NCBI GenBank assembly: GCA_021850505.1
Contig: JAJZLW010000102.1
Coordinates: forward strand, 7,956-71,955
Direction of reading: 5' to 3'
Length of the DNA: 64,000 nt
Origin: Thermoplasmata archaeon
GTDB taxonomy: Archaea; Thermoplasmatota; Thermoplasmata; Thermoplasmatales; Thermoplasmataceae
Part shown: positions 53,602 through 63,039 of the stretch, piece by piece
Layout of the letters: each line of letters begins with the position of its first letter
Position numbering within the stretch: the stretch's first letter is position 1
Program-made: the position numbers and the translations under genes
Notes under the pieces: model-generated
The model's database searches: none
What the model was told of the DNA's origin: nothing
Seen by the model: only the letters and a program-made list of their open reading frames with translations

Positions 53602-54420
53602 TCAATAATAATTTCCAGGCCATGGTCCATTCGAACTGCTTACAACGATTGATTTGTATATATTTTCGGCCTGGCTGTAAATTGGAAGCTCCGTCCCTCC
53701 TGACAAGTTTTCTTCTTCAACCTGCGATCCATATATTTCACCATTCGGAAGGAACTGGTGTGTCCTGATAACAGGACTTTCACTGTTCATGCCGACCGCA
53801 TAAAGGTAGTCCGTGGATGTATCATGATGCAGGATGACCTGCGGGAGAGAATGATTTGCCGGACTCGGAGCCGGACCATTATTGTATAGATTGTGCACGC
53901 CTTTGGTTGGATCGTACTGGCTCCCATGGCATTTGCAATATATCAGGCCATATTTTGGCCAGTTTGCCGCTGTATACCCAATGAGCTGTGCCTCAAATGG
54001 AATGTGCTTGGCTGGATCATAACTTAGCAGTGGCGTGATACAGGCAAGATGCTGGCAGATACCACTGTAAGCAACTATGTTTGAATTCGGTCCCACTCCT
54101 CCAGGAATCGACACCCCATTAAGAGCCATAAGTATGTTGGGTTCGTCCTGAAGAGGATAATTGAAGACCATCAGTGGATATTTGCTTGTGGAAAGCCCTG
54201 CAACGGGTATATCAGAGGCATGTATCGGATTTCCGTTAGAATCTGTCAGTATCGCAGTCGGATATGTGGAGGAAACCGGTAGGTTTCTTGTCTTTGGAAC
54301 AAAGTATCTCCATCCTGAAAGTCCACCGACAAGAAGGGCAGCACTAGAAATTCCAACCGCTTTAAGGAATGTTCTCCTTTCATTGAAGGGTCTATTCTTA
54401 TCGTTTTCAGTGTCTGGCAC
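53602..54420 (-). CDS. Rieske iron-sulfur protein, membrane-anchored
   Basis: A 272-residue exported Rieske protein. The N-terminus has a Tat-type motif (NERRTFLKAVGISSAALLVG) followed by a hydrophobic helix that probably stays as the anchor. The [2Fe-2S] ligands lie in CQHLACITP (Cys-x-His) and YCKCHGSQYDP (Cys-x-x-His), with the two extra cysteines that form a disulfide. The start codon is GTG at 54420. It is the first gene of the operon and is followed closely by cytochrome b. Electrons go from quinol to an unknown acceptor; the usual cytochrome c1 is absent. Confidence 0.9.
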   Translation of the reverse strand: MPDTENDKNRPFNERRTFLKAVGISSAALLVGGLSGWRYFVPKTRNLPVSSTYPTAILTDSNGNPIHASDIPVAGLSTSKYPLMVFNYPLQDEPNILMALNGVSIPGGVGPNSNIVAYSGICQHLACITPLLSYDPAKHIPFEAQLIGYTAANWPKYGLIYCKCHGSQYDPTKGVHNLYNNGPAPSPANHSLPQVILHHDTSTDYLYAVGMNSESPVIRTHQFLPNGEIYGSQVEEENLSGGTELPIYSQAENIYKSIVVSSSNGPWPGNYY

Positions 54421-54508
54421 GATAAATCCCTTAGCTGATCATCTCATCGTATTTCAATAATTATCATCATATCTTCAGATCGCTATTGCATCCTGTCACG
54501 GGGATGTT

Positions 54509-55099
54509 TCAGTAGAGTACCGCTCTGCATGGAGCGCCGTCTTCGAACATCTTTAATGGAAGGCACATAAAATTATATTCGCCAGGCTCTACATCTTTTA
54601 GGTATAGCCCCTCCATTATTATGATGCCAGCACGCAAAAGCGTTTTATGAACGACAGGTTCGGGTGATTTGAATTTCTCAACCGAAAGATAGTCTATCCC
54701 GACAAGTTTGCAACCATCTGCAACAAGCTTCTTGGCCGCATCCAGTGCTATATATGTGAAGGATGTGTCAAAACTGTCATACTTATTTGAATTGTTTGTT
54801 TTGAAAAGTACAATTTTTTCATGCTGCTTCGGTATATCTTTTTCTGTAATTTCCTGGCCGGAGCAGAATACCACAGTTGCCTTGCCCTGAAACTGTTCAA
54901 GCGGGATTTCCGATGCTTTTTTCCCATCAGGAAGCATGTGGTAGGGTGCGTCAAAATGTGTGCCTGAATGGGTTTCCATTAAAACACGCGTGATGTGAAC
55001 GTGGTCTTTTTCATGCGTCTTGTAAGCATATTCCTCGTAATGGGCGTCGCCAGGATATGTGATCATTCCATTCTTCAGCGGAAGCGATATATCAATCAT
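54509..55099 (-). CDS. Cyclase-family hydrolase (kynurenine formamidase-like)
   Basis: A 196-residue enzyme with the metal motif THSGTHFDAPYHMLPDG, in which His and Asp bind zinc or manganese. The family includes kynurenine formamidase, isatin hydrolase and polyketide cyclases. It could open an N-formyl or lactam bond. No kynurenine-pathway gene is nearby, so the substrate is open. It starts at ATG 55099 and lies 20 bases downstream of the nob1 gene on the same strand. Confidence 0.85.
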   Translation of the reverse strand: MIDISLPLKNGMITYPGDAHYEEYAYKTHEKDHVHITRVLMETHSGTHFDAPYHMLPDGKKASEIPLEQFQGKATVVFCSGQEITEKDIPKQHEKIVLFKTNNSNKYDSFDTSFTYIALDAAKKLVADGCKLVGIDYLSVEKFKSPEPVVHKTLLRAGIIIMEGLYLKDVEPGEYNFMCLPLKMFEDGAPCRAVLY

Positions 55100-55120
55100 G
55101 AAATCAGATTACATCAACGG

Positions 55121-55639
55121 TTAAGTTCTTTTCCTGATCCCTGCGGGATAGTTCTTGAGTTCATGACCGCAGATTGGACAGCTCGACGTTTTTTTCGCGT
55201 AAAGATGGCCGCATCCAGTGCATTTATATGTCCACTTGATTATCTTGCCTATCTTTTTCATATTGGCTGATGAAACCTCTATTCCAAGAACAAAAGATGT
55301 GTTCTGCATTGAATAGTCATCGGTCACAAGGATACCTGATAGTTGGAGGGCCAGTGCCACAGCATCTATGTCGGTATTGCTCATACGATCTATATCGCCT
55401 GTCGATACTGCAGCATTTCTCACCTTTTCGAGATATTTATTATCCGGCTCGATCACCTTGATTGTATCCATTGACAGGGAAACAAGCCTTCCGATCTTTC
55501 CCTTCTTTATCTCTTCGATTACTGAGGGAGGGACAAATATTCCAGGCGAAGTAAGATCGTATTTTCCAGAAAGTATTGCACTTGTATCAAGGATAACGGG
55601 TCTTGTTTTGTTGTCACTCCTGTCAATTGTATCAACCAT
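55121..55639 (-). CDS. nob1: rRNA maturation endonuclease Nob1
   Basis: Cuts pre-16S rRNA at its 3' end. The 172-residue protein has an N-terminal PIN domain (VILDTSAILSGKYD, with later acidic residues in DTDAVALAL-like sequence) and a C-terminal zinc ribbon KCTGCGHLY and CPICGHE. This pairing identifies archaeal Nob1. It lies three bases downstream of the nnr gene, so the genes ogg, nnr, nob1 and cyclase may form one transcript. Confidence 0.9.
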   Translation of the reverse strand: MVDTIDRSDNKTRPVILDTSAILSGKYDLTSPGIFVPPSVIEEIKKGKIGRLVSLSMDTIKVIEPDNKYLEKVRNAAVSTGDIDRMSNTDIDAVALALQLSGILVTDDYSMQNTSFVLGIEVSSANMKKIGKIIKWTYKCTGCGHLYAKKTSSCPICGHELKNYPAGIRKRT

Positions 55640-55642
55640 ATC

Positions 55643-57034
55643 TTAGTTCCCATGGCAGAATGCATCAAGCCAGTTCATAACATCCGGGATTTTTTCCACC
55701 ATATCCATGATTGTATACCAGTACTTTCTGTCATCGAAGCACATTTCTCCAGTTTTCTTGTTGATGAATGATGCCAGTTTAGCGGCTTCGAAAGGTGCGA
55801 TTCCCTTTGAGAGCAAGGATGCAGATATTCCCGCAAGCAGATCGCCAGTTCCGCCCATTGTCATCCTTGCGTTTCCACCACTTGATCGAGCAATCACATT
55901 TCCATCTGATATAAGATCCATTGGTCCCTTCAGGATAACGATATTTCGTGTTTTCCTGGAATAATCAAGGAGTGTGCTCTCTGAAGCATCCAGGCCGGTG
56001 AGAGCCTTGAATTCAGCTGAGTGTGGTGTGATCAGAAGCGGCTTGCTTCGCTTATAGCTCAAAAGCGGGATGATCCTGATTGCATCTGCATCTATCACAG
56101 TTGGAATATCCAAGGAAAGAAGATCCTGAAAGACATGCTTGAAATCGACAGAAAGACCCATACCTGGCCCTATAAGGAGGGCTGTGCTCTTTTCAATTCC
56201 CTTAAGATCTTCTATATCTCTCGTTATTAAAAATGGCGAATATCCCTGGACCAGGCCTGCATGGATATGCTTTGTATATATTCTGATCAGATCAACACCA
56301 ATTTTCTCAGCCCCAAGTGCACTGACTATTGCTGCCCCGGGAAATTCGAAACCAGCAACTATACCAAGGACGCCATTCTGACCCTTGTGCGAGTTCTTAT
56401 CAGGCAGAATATAACTAAGAAAATCGCCTGGTCCCACAACGTTTTCGAAGCCGTTTTCGAAGCCTATGTCCTTTATGATGACCTCTCCTGGGTATTTGTA
56501 GCCTGGTATTGCCTTGGTGGAATGCATCGCAACTGTAAATTCTGGCCTGACTGATATCTTGGACCCAGCCCCGCTTGGCACATCCACAGAAATAACAGGC
56601 TTACCTGAATCGTTTATCATCCGGATAATGTCAGAATATTCAGGGGATGGATCTCCTTTAAGACCTGTTCCAAGGAGACCGTCCATCAATATATCAGCAT
56701 TCTCTATTTCATCAGGTAATGCTTTTCCAGAGACTTTCTGGAACGTTATGGATCTTAGGGCATTCCTGACATAATCGGAATGTATACTTTCCTCCCCCTT
56801 CATGAAAAATATCCTTACATCCATTCTGGAACCGAGAGATTTCGCGGCGAAGATAGAATCTCCAGCCTTGTTGCCAGAACCACAAAATATCAGTATGCTT
56901 CTGGCGTCCGGAAAATGCCGTATAATCTCCTCAGCAACGGCCTGTCCTGCATTGGCCATTAATGGTTCCACTGATCCATGCAGGTACCTGTAGTTAATGT
57001 CAAGTTTCCTGGAATCTTTGACCGTTATTGTCAC
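55643..57034 (-). CDS. nnr: Bifunctional NAD(P)H-hydrate epimerase/dehydratase
   Basis: Repairs damaged NAD(P)H hydrates. The N-terminal epimerase part has LMANAGQAVAEEI and FCGSGNKAGDSIFAAK; the C-terminal ATP/ADP-dependent dehydratase part has GPGMGLSVDF, TPHSAEFKALTG and GGTGDLLAGISASLL. A GTG at 57034 overlaps the upstream ogg stop in a GTGA junction and gives a normal N-terminus (VTITVKDSRKLD); an ATG at 57064 would give a larger 34-base overlap and ten extra residues. Total length is 463 residues, typical of fused Nnr. Confidence 0.93.
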   Translation of the reverse strand: MTITVKDSRKLDINYRYLHGSVEPLMANAGQAVAEEIIRHFPDARSILIFCGSGNKAGDSIFAAKSLGSRMDVRIFFMKGEESIHSDYVRNALRSITFQKVSGKALPDEIENADILMDGLLGTGLKGDPSPEYSDIIRMINDSGKPVISVDVPSGAGSKISVRPEFTVAMHSTKAIPGYKYPGEVIIKDIGFENGFENVVGPGDFLSYILPDKNSHKGQNGVLGIVAGFEFPGAAIVSALGAEKIGVDLIRIYTKHIHAGLVQGYSPFLITRDIEDLKGIEKSTALLIGPGMGLSVDFKHVFQDLLSLDIPTVIDADAIRIIPLLSYKRSKPLLITPHSAEFKALTGLDASESTLLDYSRKTRNIVILKGPMDLISDGNVIARSSGGNARMTMGGTGDLLAGISASLLSKGIAPFEAAKLASFINKKTGEMCFDDRKYWYTIMDMVEKIPDVMNWLDAFCHGN

Positions 57035-57651
57035 TTTATGATGCTCCCTGTTGCTATTTTCCACAGGTAAAGATCGAATATACCTGGCTCCATTGAATAT
57101 TTTTCAGAAATCTCTATCATTTTTTCCTCAATTTCTATGTATCTTTTGGATGTCATTGAGCCGATACGTATATTTAGCATTTCTGAAAGGATTGACTGTA
57201 TGTGCTTATCCAGGATGGCAAACTTGAAAATACCGACGTTCCTCAAAAAATGGGATGCTTCTTTGTACCCTATTCCAGCTACATTCTGAACAAGATATTC
57301 TCTGGAACCTGTAAGATCGCTCGATTGTACAATTTCAGGTAAATCATACATTATTGATCTTGCACTTACAATGAACTTACTTCTGACATTATAGAACCTG
57401 TATCTTACAAGATGCAGCAACCTGCTAAGATCATATTCTGACATGGAAATGAGCCGTCCGGTTCCAACTATTTTCTGTGTTCTCAGCCCCATCTCAGCTG
57501 ATGTATTGGCTGCCAGTATACAGAAGCACAGTTCGGAAAATAATTCTTCTGCAGGTGCCCTGCGCATCATAATAAATTCATCCCTCTTCTCCAGTATGTC
57601 TGAAGATGAGGGTGACAGGATAAGCGACGTTATCTCATCATGAAATTCCAT
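57031..57651 (-). CDS. ogg: Archaeal 8-oxoguanine DNA glycosylase/lyase (Ogg2 type)
   Basis: Removes 8-oxoguanine and nicks DNA. The 206-residue helix-hairpin-helix glycosylase has the Ogg2 pattern: AGIGYKEASHFLRNVG holds the catalytic lysine and AILDKHIQSIL the catalytic aspartate. The iron-sulfur cluster of endonuclease III is absent, which excludes Nth. The last residues end in WKIATGS. The start is ATG at 57651 and nnr follows in overlap. Oxidative-damage repair next to superoxide dismutase is a sensible grouping. Confidence 0.9.
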   Translation of the reverse strand: MEFHDEITSLILSPSSSDILEKRDEFIMMRRAPAEELFSELCFCILAANTSAEMGLRTQKIVGTGRLISMSEYDLSRLLHLVRYRFYNVRSKFIVSARSIMYDLPEIVQSSDLTGSREYLVQNVAGIGYKEASHFLRNVGIFKFAILDKHIQSILSEMLNIRIGSMTSKRYIEIEEKMIEISEKYSMEPGIFDLYLWKIATGSIIK

Positions 57652-57665
57652 AAAAAATTTTAAAA

Positions 57666-58280
57666 TTATTTGAAGACTTCGTACATCTTCTTTGCTTTGT
57701 TGAGTCTCTCCTCAACATGCTTCCATGACACGTTTTTCATGAATGCATCAAGGTATGGGGCCCTCTTTGGACCATAGTCTGTGTAGTAAGCATGCTCATA
57801 GACATCCAGGGCAAGAATCAGGATTGCATTCCATATTCCGTTTGTGTTGTGCGCGTCGGCGCCTATATTCCTGAGTTTTCCTGTGTTGAGATCAAAGACA
57901 AGAAGGGACCAGCCCCTGAATGCAATACCCGTGGCCTTGAAGTCCTCAACCCATTTTTCATAACTGCCGAAAGAGGCCTCAATCTCCTTCTTTACGCTTT
58001 CCGGAACTTTTGAATCCTCCTTGTGGAGGCCCTGAAAATAATACTCATGCAGAAGAGAGCCATCATAATTGAAAGTCTCCTCATTCTTGAGTTCCCTGAA
58101 TTCGCTGTAGTTCTGGTTTGCCTTGCTTCTGTCCACGGATGGTAATTTCTCCCATATTTCGTTGAGTTTGTTCACGTAGCCCTTATAATGGGTCTCAAAG
58201 TGATACTCAATCTGCTGGTTGCTTATGCCATCGAGATCCTTTGACTTCAGGTTTTCTTTTATGTTCCATTTTTCTGCCAT
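57666..58280 (-). CDS. sod: Superoxide dismutase (Fe/Mn type)
   Basis: A 204-residue enzyme with the four metal ligands of the Fe/Mn family: His in IEYHFETHYKGY, His in SLLHEYYFQGL, and Asp/His in LALDVYEHAYYTDYG. The metal cannot be predicted reliably. The gene lies 15 bases upstream of ogg on the same strand and probably belongs to the same transcript. An alternate start is not needed: the N-terminus MAEKWNIKENL is complete. Confidence 0.95.
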   Translation of the reverse strand: MAEKWNIKENLKSKDLDGISNQQIEYHFETHYKGYVNKLNEIWEKLPSVDRSKANQNYSEFRELKNEETFNYDGSLLHEYYFQGLHKEDSKVPESVKKEIEASFGSYEKWVEDFKATGIAFRGWSLLVFDLNTGKLRNIGADAHNTNGIWNAILILALDVYEHAYYTDYGPKRAPYLDAFMKNVSWKHVEERLNKAKKMYEVFK

Positions 58281-58309
58281 TTTTTCACCGTTTTGAAATT
58301 AAGACTTAA

Positions 58310-58558
58310 TTAATAACGTTTATCTTCGCCGCCGGCAGGTTCAAAAATGTAAAGATCCATTGTCTTGGAATTATCTGTTTCCCGCCTGGGTATGTGTGTT
58401 TTCGCAATAGAGAGCCATTCCTCGAATGTGATATCATCGCTGGTCCTGAAACGGCGGATTTCAGCGTTGCAGCTAGAACAGTAAAGACCTGAAAAAATTA
58501 AACTTGAGCATATCAGGCAGTGTCTGTTCTGTGGCATTCCATTACCCATCGTGAACAT
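58310..58558 (-). CDS. Small zinc-ribbon protein, unknown
   Basis: An 82-residue protein with two Cys pairs (CLICS and CSSC) that would form a zinc ribbon in the first 30 residues, followed by a short acidic helix region. No family is recognised. It lies 29 bases upstream of sod, in the same direction, and may be part of the same transcript. An internal ATG at residue 4 or 8 is also possible as the start. Confidence 0.6.
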   Translation of the reverse strand: MFTMGNGMPQNRHCLICSSLIFSGLYCSSCNAEIRRFRTSDDITFEEWLSIAKTHIPRRETDNSKTMDLYIFEPAGGEDKRY

Positions 58559-58682
58559 GATAAATAAGTTTCGAGCCTGAATTCAGTTTTTAACAGAAAA
58601 ATAAAGGCGTATTAAAGCAAGTTGCGAAAGTTTTAGAATGCCAGATCTTAATCCCTTTTCTTAATTGATACAGAATAATAAT

Positions 58683-59462
58683 TCAATCGTCCTTGAACAT
58701 GGTGTCAGTATCCTCTCCCCCCCTGAAATAAAGGGACATTGAGGCATAAACCTCTTCGAGGCCGAGCATTTCCTTTGAGGATACGGGAATAGTCTTGCCG
58801 ATTGTGTTTATTTCATGAAATGCATGGATTATCTGGTTAAAATAATTCTTGTCCATCTTCTGCCTTTCTTCCATGAATGCCTCCTGCAGCCTGTCCGTGT
58901 CCTCTTCCCATCCTGTTATCCTGGATATTTCCTCATCAGGGAGAAGATCTGATTTGTTCAGCACGTTGACGGATGGCTTAAAGAATCTTGATATTACGGA
59001 TCCATAGAGTAATTTCTGCGAAATGAATCCAGAGGGGCTCGAAGAAATCACGGAATCTGATATGAATGCAATTACTGCTTTTCCTCCCGTAATAGCATCA
59101 ACAAGTACAGGGGAAGCCTGGCGGAAGGCAAAAAGCTCTATCTGACCGGGTGTATCGAATATTACATAATAATCCTCGAATTCTTCAAGGGGCTTAAGAA
59201 TCGCCTGGTAATTCTCAAGCATAAGATCAGCCGCAACTATCTGGGCGCCGTTGGGCCCGAGTGAGTATTCAGACATGACCTCGCTCAAAGAGAGTATCTC
59301 CCTTATGTCAAAATCTGGTTCGTAAGGAAGAAATTCCGCCCCAGGATCGAGATTTACTATTGCTGAATCAAGACCCTGTGATATCATCCAGTCCTTCAGG
59401 GCGCCGGAAAAGGTTGATTTTCCTGTACCTGCTGGTCCGACAGAAAAGACAGATCCGATCAA
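58683..59462 (-). CDS. GPN-loop GTPase
   Basis: A 259-residue GTPase with Walker A GPAGTGKSTF, the GPN insertion in YSLGPNGAQIV, the DTPGQIE motif and the guanine-specificity motif VLNKSDLLP. GPN GTPases in archaea and eukaryotes form dimers and are linked to RNA polymerase assembly; the archaeal role is not settled. The start at 59462 overlaps the polC stop by four bases, so the gene is translated together with polC. Confidence 0.93.
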   Translation of the reverse strand: MIGSVFSVGPAGTGKSTFSGALKDWMISQGLDSAIVNLDPGAEFLPYEPDFDIREILSLSEVMSEYSLGPNGAQIVAADLMLENYQAILKPLEEFEDYYVIFDTPGQIELFAFRQASPVLVDAITGGKAVIAFISDSVISSSPSGFISQKLLYGSVISRFFKPSVNVLNKSDLLPDEEISRITGWEEDTDRLQEAFMEERQKMDKNYFNQIIHAFHEINTIGKTIPVSSKEMLGLEEVYASMSLYFRGGEDTDTMFKDD

Positions 59463-62400
59463 TTGTCATCACCAAAAGACTCCAGGCTGTCTGGAACATC
59501 TTCTTTCTCTTCTATGAAGGTGCCATTTATAGTTCTGGAAAGATTTTCTATCCTTGCGGTAAGGTATTCCGGCATTTTATATTTCTGTGAAACCCTGATG
59601 GTTTCACCGAGATATTTCACTATCGATGCCTTGTGTATTGTAAGATTGAGGGATGTGCCGTTGCATTTCCTGCACCGGCCGGAGAGCGGAAGGCGCCTGT
59701 ATTTGGTATTGCACTTTGTGCATCTGAATTCCTGCGAAAAAAATGCCCTGAAGTTTCCATATATATCCGGCAGGAAATGAGCGTTGAGTACCCTTGAAGC
59801 CACGTCATTCTCATCAACCGCCCTTATGACCTCAGCCAGACCAAGCTGCTTTTCTATCTTCTCCTGCATTGATCCGATTGTTTTGTAGGATGATATCAAG
59901 ACGCCAGAGTTGAAGTCTGTCGTCTTGTTTGTGTAACTTATGCCCATCACTGAGCCCGTCTTGGAAACATGGTTTTTCATTGTCTGCATAATGTCCTCGA
60001 TCTCGGAAGGCATCTTTTCCTGCATTGCGGCCTCGAAAAACTCTTCCGGATATTCCGGAAGTGTATCGAGATTCATTGCCTCCTTGTCGACTTCATCCGG
60101 TCTGAGATGGAGCGTGAGTACAAGAGGCGCATCCATCAGACCCCCGCGTGTGGATGGCAGGAAAAGTTTCGAAAAATTGAGCAAACCATCCATCAAAAGC
60201 ATTATGCTGTCCTCATCCCCATCACAATTACGTCTCTTAGCAGCATGGAAAAGAGGATGTGCATAGCAGCCTGACACTTTCGTAATTCCCACTATCCGGC
60301 CGACAATCCCGCCGGATGTGTGTGGCGCCAGCCCGATAACAAGTTGCCCGATAAGGTCCTCTGGTTTGTGGCACATGTAATAAGGTTCCATCTTGTAATA
60401 TACTGTTAAAAGATCGTCAATATATGCTGCTACTTTAAGGAGATAAGATGCTGCATCGGCAGGAATTATAATGTCCTGCGGAAATATCTCGAACTCCTCT
60501 CCATCCTTATAACCGAGATCAAGAAGTTTCTCTTTTGTGACGGTGGACTCTTCAGGATAGAAGTGCGTTAGTGGAATATCGGACATGTCATACCGGCAGG
60601 TCCCATCCTTGTTGATCGATACCCCATTTTTAGCTCTCAGTATCCCCTTTTCCAGTGGTTCGCATACCTTTCTTTCCGACATTAGTTTTTTAACGCCCTT
60701 AAATTCAGGCAGGCTTGATATTGTTAAATGGGCATTGCTTTCAGCCGCCTTTATCAGTTTGTTTAGATCTATCAGGCTCTGCTTCTTTTCATCAGATATG
60801 TATGTCGGTGAACCGCAGTCCTCGCATATTGGCACGGGTGTGATATTTCCGCATTTTGGGCATGAACGCATCGCTATTTCGCTTTCGTATCCATCCTCTG
60901 CGTTGTCGTTCGCCATTTTAATTGAACGCCTGTTTTCACCGTGTGATTCAACCGGAAACAGGACATGAACCTTGGGCTTCATTTTTCGATCACCTGATTT
61001 CTCTGGTCTCCCAAGCCGGGCCCCTATCCTGGTTGGTGACTTTTCCATTATCTTTATGCCCGATAACCTGTTGATATTGATCATAACTGATTCTTTCTCT
61101 GATATTGACAAAAGATCCGGCTTGTTCCTGTCAAGACCAAGTGAATAGACGAGTATTTCTGGTTTCAGAGGACGTACATAGCTGGCATCTGAGGAGAATT
61201 CAACCCCCAGCCTTATCAGTATATCCATGATGCGATCTGATTTCCTGAATTTCATGTCATCCCGGGGCGTGGAAGAGACCTCTGCATAAAGATCCTTCAG
61301 ATCCTCAACTGTAATATCGTGCCAGAAGTAAGTGCAGCTGGGATGAAGTGGAACCGAATACTTTCTAGATAGAGCAAATGCAAGTGATGGAAGCATCTCT
61401 TCATTGCTGCCAGCAGAGATACCGGCTTTTCTGGCAAGAATATTCCAGTATTCATCCGTGAAAGATGGTTTCTCAAGCCTGTGGTTATTTTCTGCAAAAT
61501 CACCGTATGATATGAGTATCTCTCCAACATCTGTTACCATAACTATCTTAGATTTGAGATCACGCGCCTGTTCTACCCTGTTTATTCTTACGTGATCACC
61601 ATTCTCAAGAAGTACCATTGGACCGTCTATTGTGTCGCATGGGGTTACAGCAGCAGCCTTTCCGGGAAGCTCTACTTTTATCTGGCACCCAATGGCTATG
61701 AACCTTCCAAGTATCTCCATGGTTGCAGGATTGACCGAAGCAGCTGCCAGTCCGGAAGTTCTGGATCTACCGTAACGAAGACGGAATCCACCGGGTCTTC
61801 CAGGATGAGAAAAGACAGGCCTTCCTGCTATTATGTCTTTAAGGAACTTCTCTGATTTGTGTGATGTATCAGATACCTCATCTGTCTTGGTCGCAATTAT
61901 CTCGGAGAGAAAATCCCATTCCGTCAATGAAAGAGATTTCGTATATTTCAGAATCTTTTTTGCCTTCTGTATAAGGCCCTCAGATATGACAAGGCACATA
62001 CCTCCACGAATCCGGTTGCTCTTAATCCTTGCCATATCCCTGTGGCCAGAAACCTCTTCCTCCTCGCTCCCCTCACCATCTATCATCACAGGTGATCTTG
62101 ATACCACGAGCTTGATCTCCTCGGGTGTGGGAAGATATTGAAGATGTTTTATCCTGTTATAGTGATCGATCTCCTCTATATACCTCTGAATTTCGTCATC
62201 TGTGGGCTCGAATGAGCCTATTCCGAGATCCCGCCTGACTATATCTGCAATAAGCACACTCATTGCCTGTGCAGTACCACCCGCACCCCTGATTGGACCT
62301 GAATAAACGACCGAAGCATAATCCGTTCCATCCTGGTTCTGCAATACCTCAACAGATGCAATCCCCTCAAGAGGAGCGACCAGGATCCCTTCCGTCAGGA

Positions 62401-62713
62401 TCGCGAGACCGACCCTGACTGCCCTGTCAAGCGCCATCTTCTTACCCTGATCGAGGAATTGCTTTGCAATTTCCCTTGCTACAGCAATTGATACCTCTTC
62501 ACGGGACATTGATTCACTTGCTTTCCTGATCAATAACGAAAGACCCTTAATCTGGATCAATTCCTCAATCCTTTCTGCCATGTCTGATGCCAGCGGTATC
62601 TCGACATTATCTGTGACATCAAATCCCTTTTTTCTGGCCCTGTTTGCTATTTCGTAAGCATACCTGACCTCCTTTTCCAATCGCTGAGAATATGCGTCAA
62701 TCTCAGAGGTCAT
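59459..62713 (-). CDS. polC: DNA polymerase D large subunit (DP2)
   Basis: Catalytic subunit of the euryarchaeal replicative polymerase. The 1084-residue protein has VVYSGPIRGAGGTAQAMS near residue 140, the acidic catalytic motif RRNCDGDEDSIMLLMDG near residue 825 and two zinc ribbons (SCPKCGNITPVPICEDCGS near 615, and RCTKCNTKYRRL with RCRKC near 1010). No intein is inserted. It lacks the long C-terminal extension (PIP region) only if compared with Pyrococcus; the end here is short but complete. It begins with ATG at 62713, overlapping the SCP2-like gene by four bases. The small subunit gene (DP1) is not in the window. Confidence 0.97.
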   Translation of the reverse strand: MTSEIDAYSQRLEKEVRYAYEIANRARKKGFDVTDNVEIPLASDMAERIEELIQIKGLSLLIRKASESMSREEVSIAVAREIAKQFLDQGKKMALDRAVRVGLAILTEGILVAPLEGIASVEVLQNQDGTDYASVVYSGPIRGAGGTAQAMSVLIADIVRRDLGIGSFEPTDDEIQRYIEEIDHYNRIKHLQYLPTPEEIKLVVSRSPVMIDGEGSEEEEVSGHRDMARIKSNRIRGGMCLVISEGLIQKAKKILKYTKSLSLTEWDFLSEIIATKTDEVSDTSHKSEKFLKDIIAGRPVFSHPGRPGGFRLRYGRSRTSGLAAASVNPATMEILGRFIAIGCQIKVELPGKAAAVTPCDTIDGPMVLLENGDHVRINRVEQARDLKSKIVMVTDVGEILISYGDFAENNHRLEKPSFTDEYWNILARKAGISAGSNEEMLPSLAFALSRKYSVPLHPSCTYFWHDITVEDLKDLYAEVSSTPRDDMKFRKSDRIMDILIRLGVEFSSDASYVRPLKPEILVYSLGLDRNKPDLLSISEKESVMININRLSGIKIMEKSPTRIGARLGRPEKSGDRKMKPKVHVLFPVESHGENRRSIKMANDNAEDGYESEIAMRSCPKCGNITPVPICEDCGSPTYISDEKKQSLIDLNKLIKAAESNAHLTISSLPEFKGVKKLMSERKVCEPLEKGILRAKNGVSINKDGTCRYDMSDIPLTHFYPEESTVTKEKLLDLGYKDGEEFEIFPQDIIIPADAASYLLKVAAYIDDLLTVYYKMEPYYMCHKPEDLIGQLVIGLAPHTSGGIVGRIVGITKVSGCYAHPLFHAAKRRNCDGDEDSIMLLMDGLLNFSKLFLPSTRGGLMDAPLVLTLHLRPDEVDKEAMNLDTLPEYPEEFFEAAMQEKMPSEIEDIMQTMKNHVSKTGSVMGISYTNKTTDFNSGVLISSYKTIGSMQEKIEKQLGLAEVIRAVDENDVASRVLNAHFLPDIYGNFRAFFSQEFRCTKCNTKYRRLPLSGRCRKCNGTSLNLTIHKASIVKYLGETIRVSQKYKMPEYLTARIENLSRTINGTFIEEKEDVPDSLESFGDDN

Positions 62714-63039
62714 TTCAGGAGCTCACTGATCAGAAGCTTGTCCATCAGGGAAGCCTTTATCTTTATCTTTTTCTCGAAATAGGCTGACATGGCGTCTTCT
62801 TCACCGCTCAGAAGCTTGCTGAACAGATCTGATCCGACCTCGATCGATATGTCAGCATCCTTCTGGCCCGGCAATATTTCGGAAATCTTCCCGTCATTCA
62901 GGCTGAAGTTATAATAATCCTTTCCATCAAAATTCAACGAAAATGTCTTCTTCACCCCAGCCAGTTTTTTCTTCATTTTTTCATCTGTTGTTAATTTTGA
63001 GTTTATCTTTCCGGCGAGTTCATCAAGAACTTCTTTCAT
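62710..63039 (-). CDS. SCP2 sterol-binding-domain-like protein
   Basis: A 109-residue protein with a pattern of SCP2 domains: FSLNFDGKDYYNFSLNDGKI, then DADISIEVGSDLFSKLLSGE. SCP2-like proteins bind lipid-type ligands. Its position between pyrG and polC, with four-base overlaps at both ends, places it in a replication/nucleotide operon, but a lipid-binding protein there has no clear reason. The start at 63039 overlaps the pyrG stop. Confidence 0.8.
   Translation of the reverse strand: MKEVLDELAGKINSKLTTDEKMKKKLAGVKKTFSLNFDGKDYYNFSLNDGKISEILPGQKDADISIEVGSDLFSKLLSGEEDAMSAYFEKKIKIKASLMDKLLISELLK

Noticed and set aside
59940..60274. Opposite-strand reading frames inside polC and other long genes
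   Set aside because: They lack domains and starts, and follow the codon pattern of the real gene on the other strand; they are shadows.
59459..62713. Intein in DNA polymerase D large subunit
   Set aside because: The length (1084 residues) and uninterrupted catalytic motif leave no room for an intein; likewise the ribonucleotide reductase carries none.
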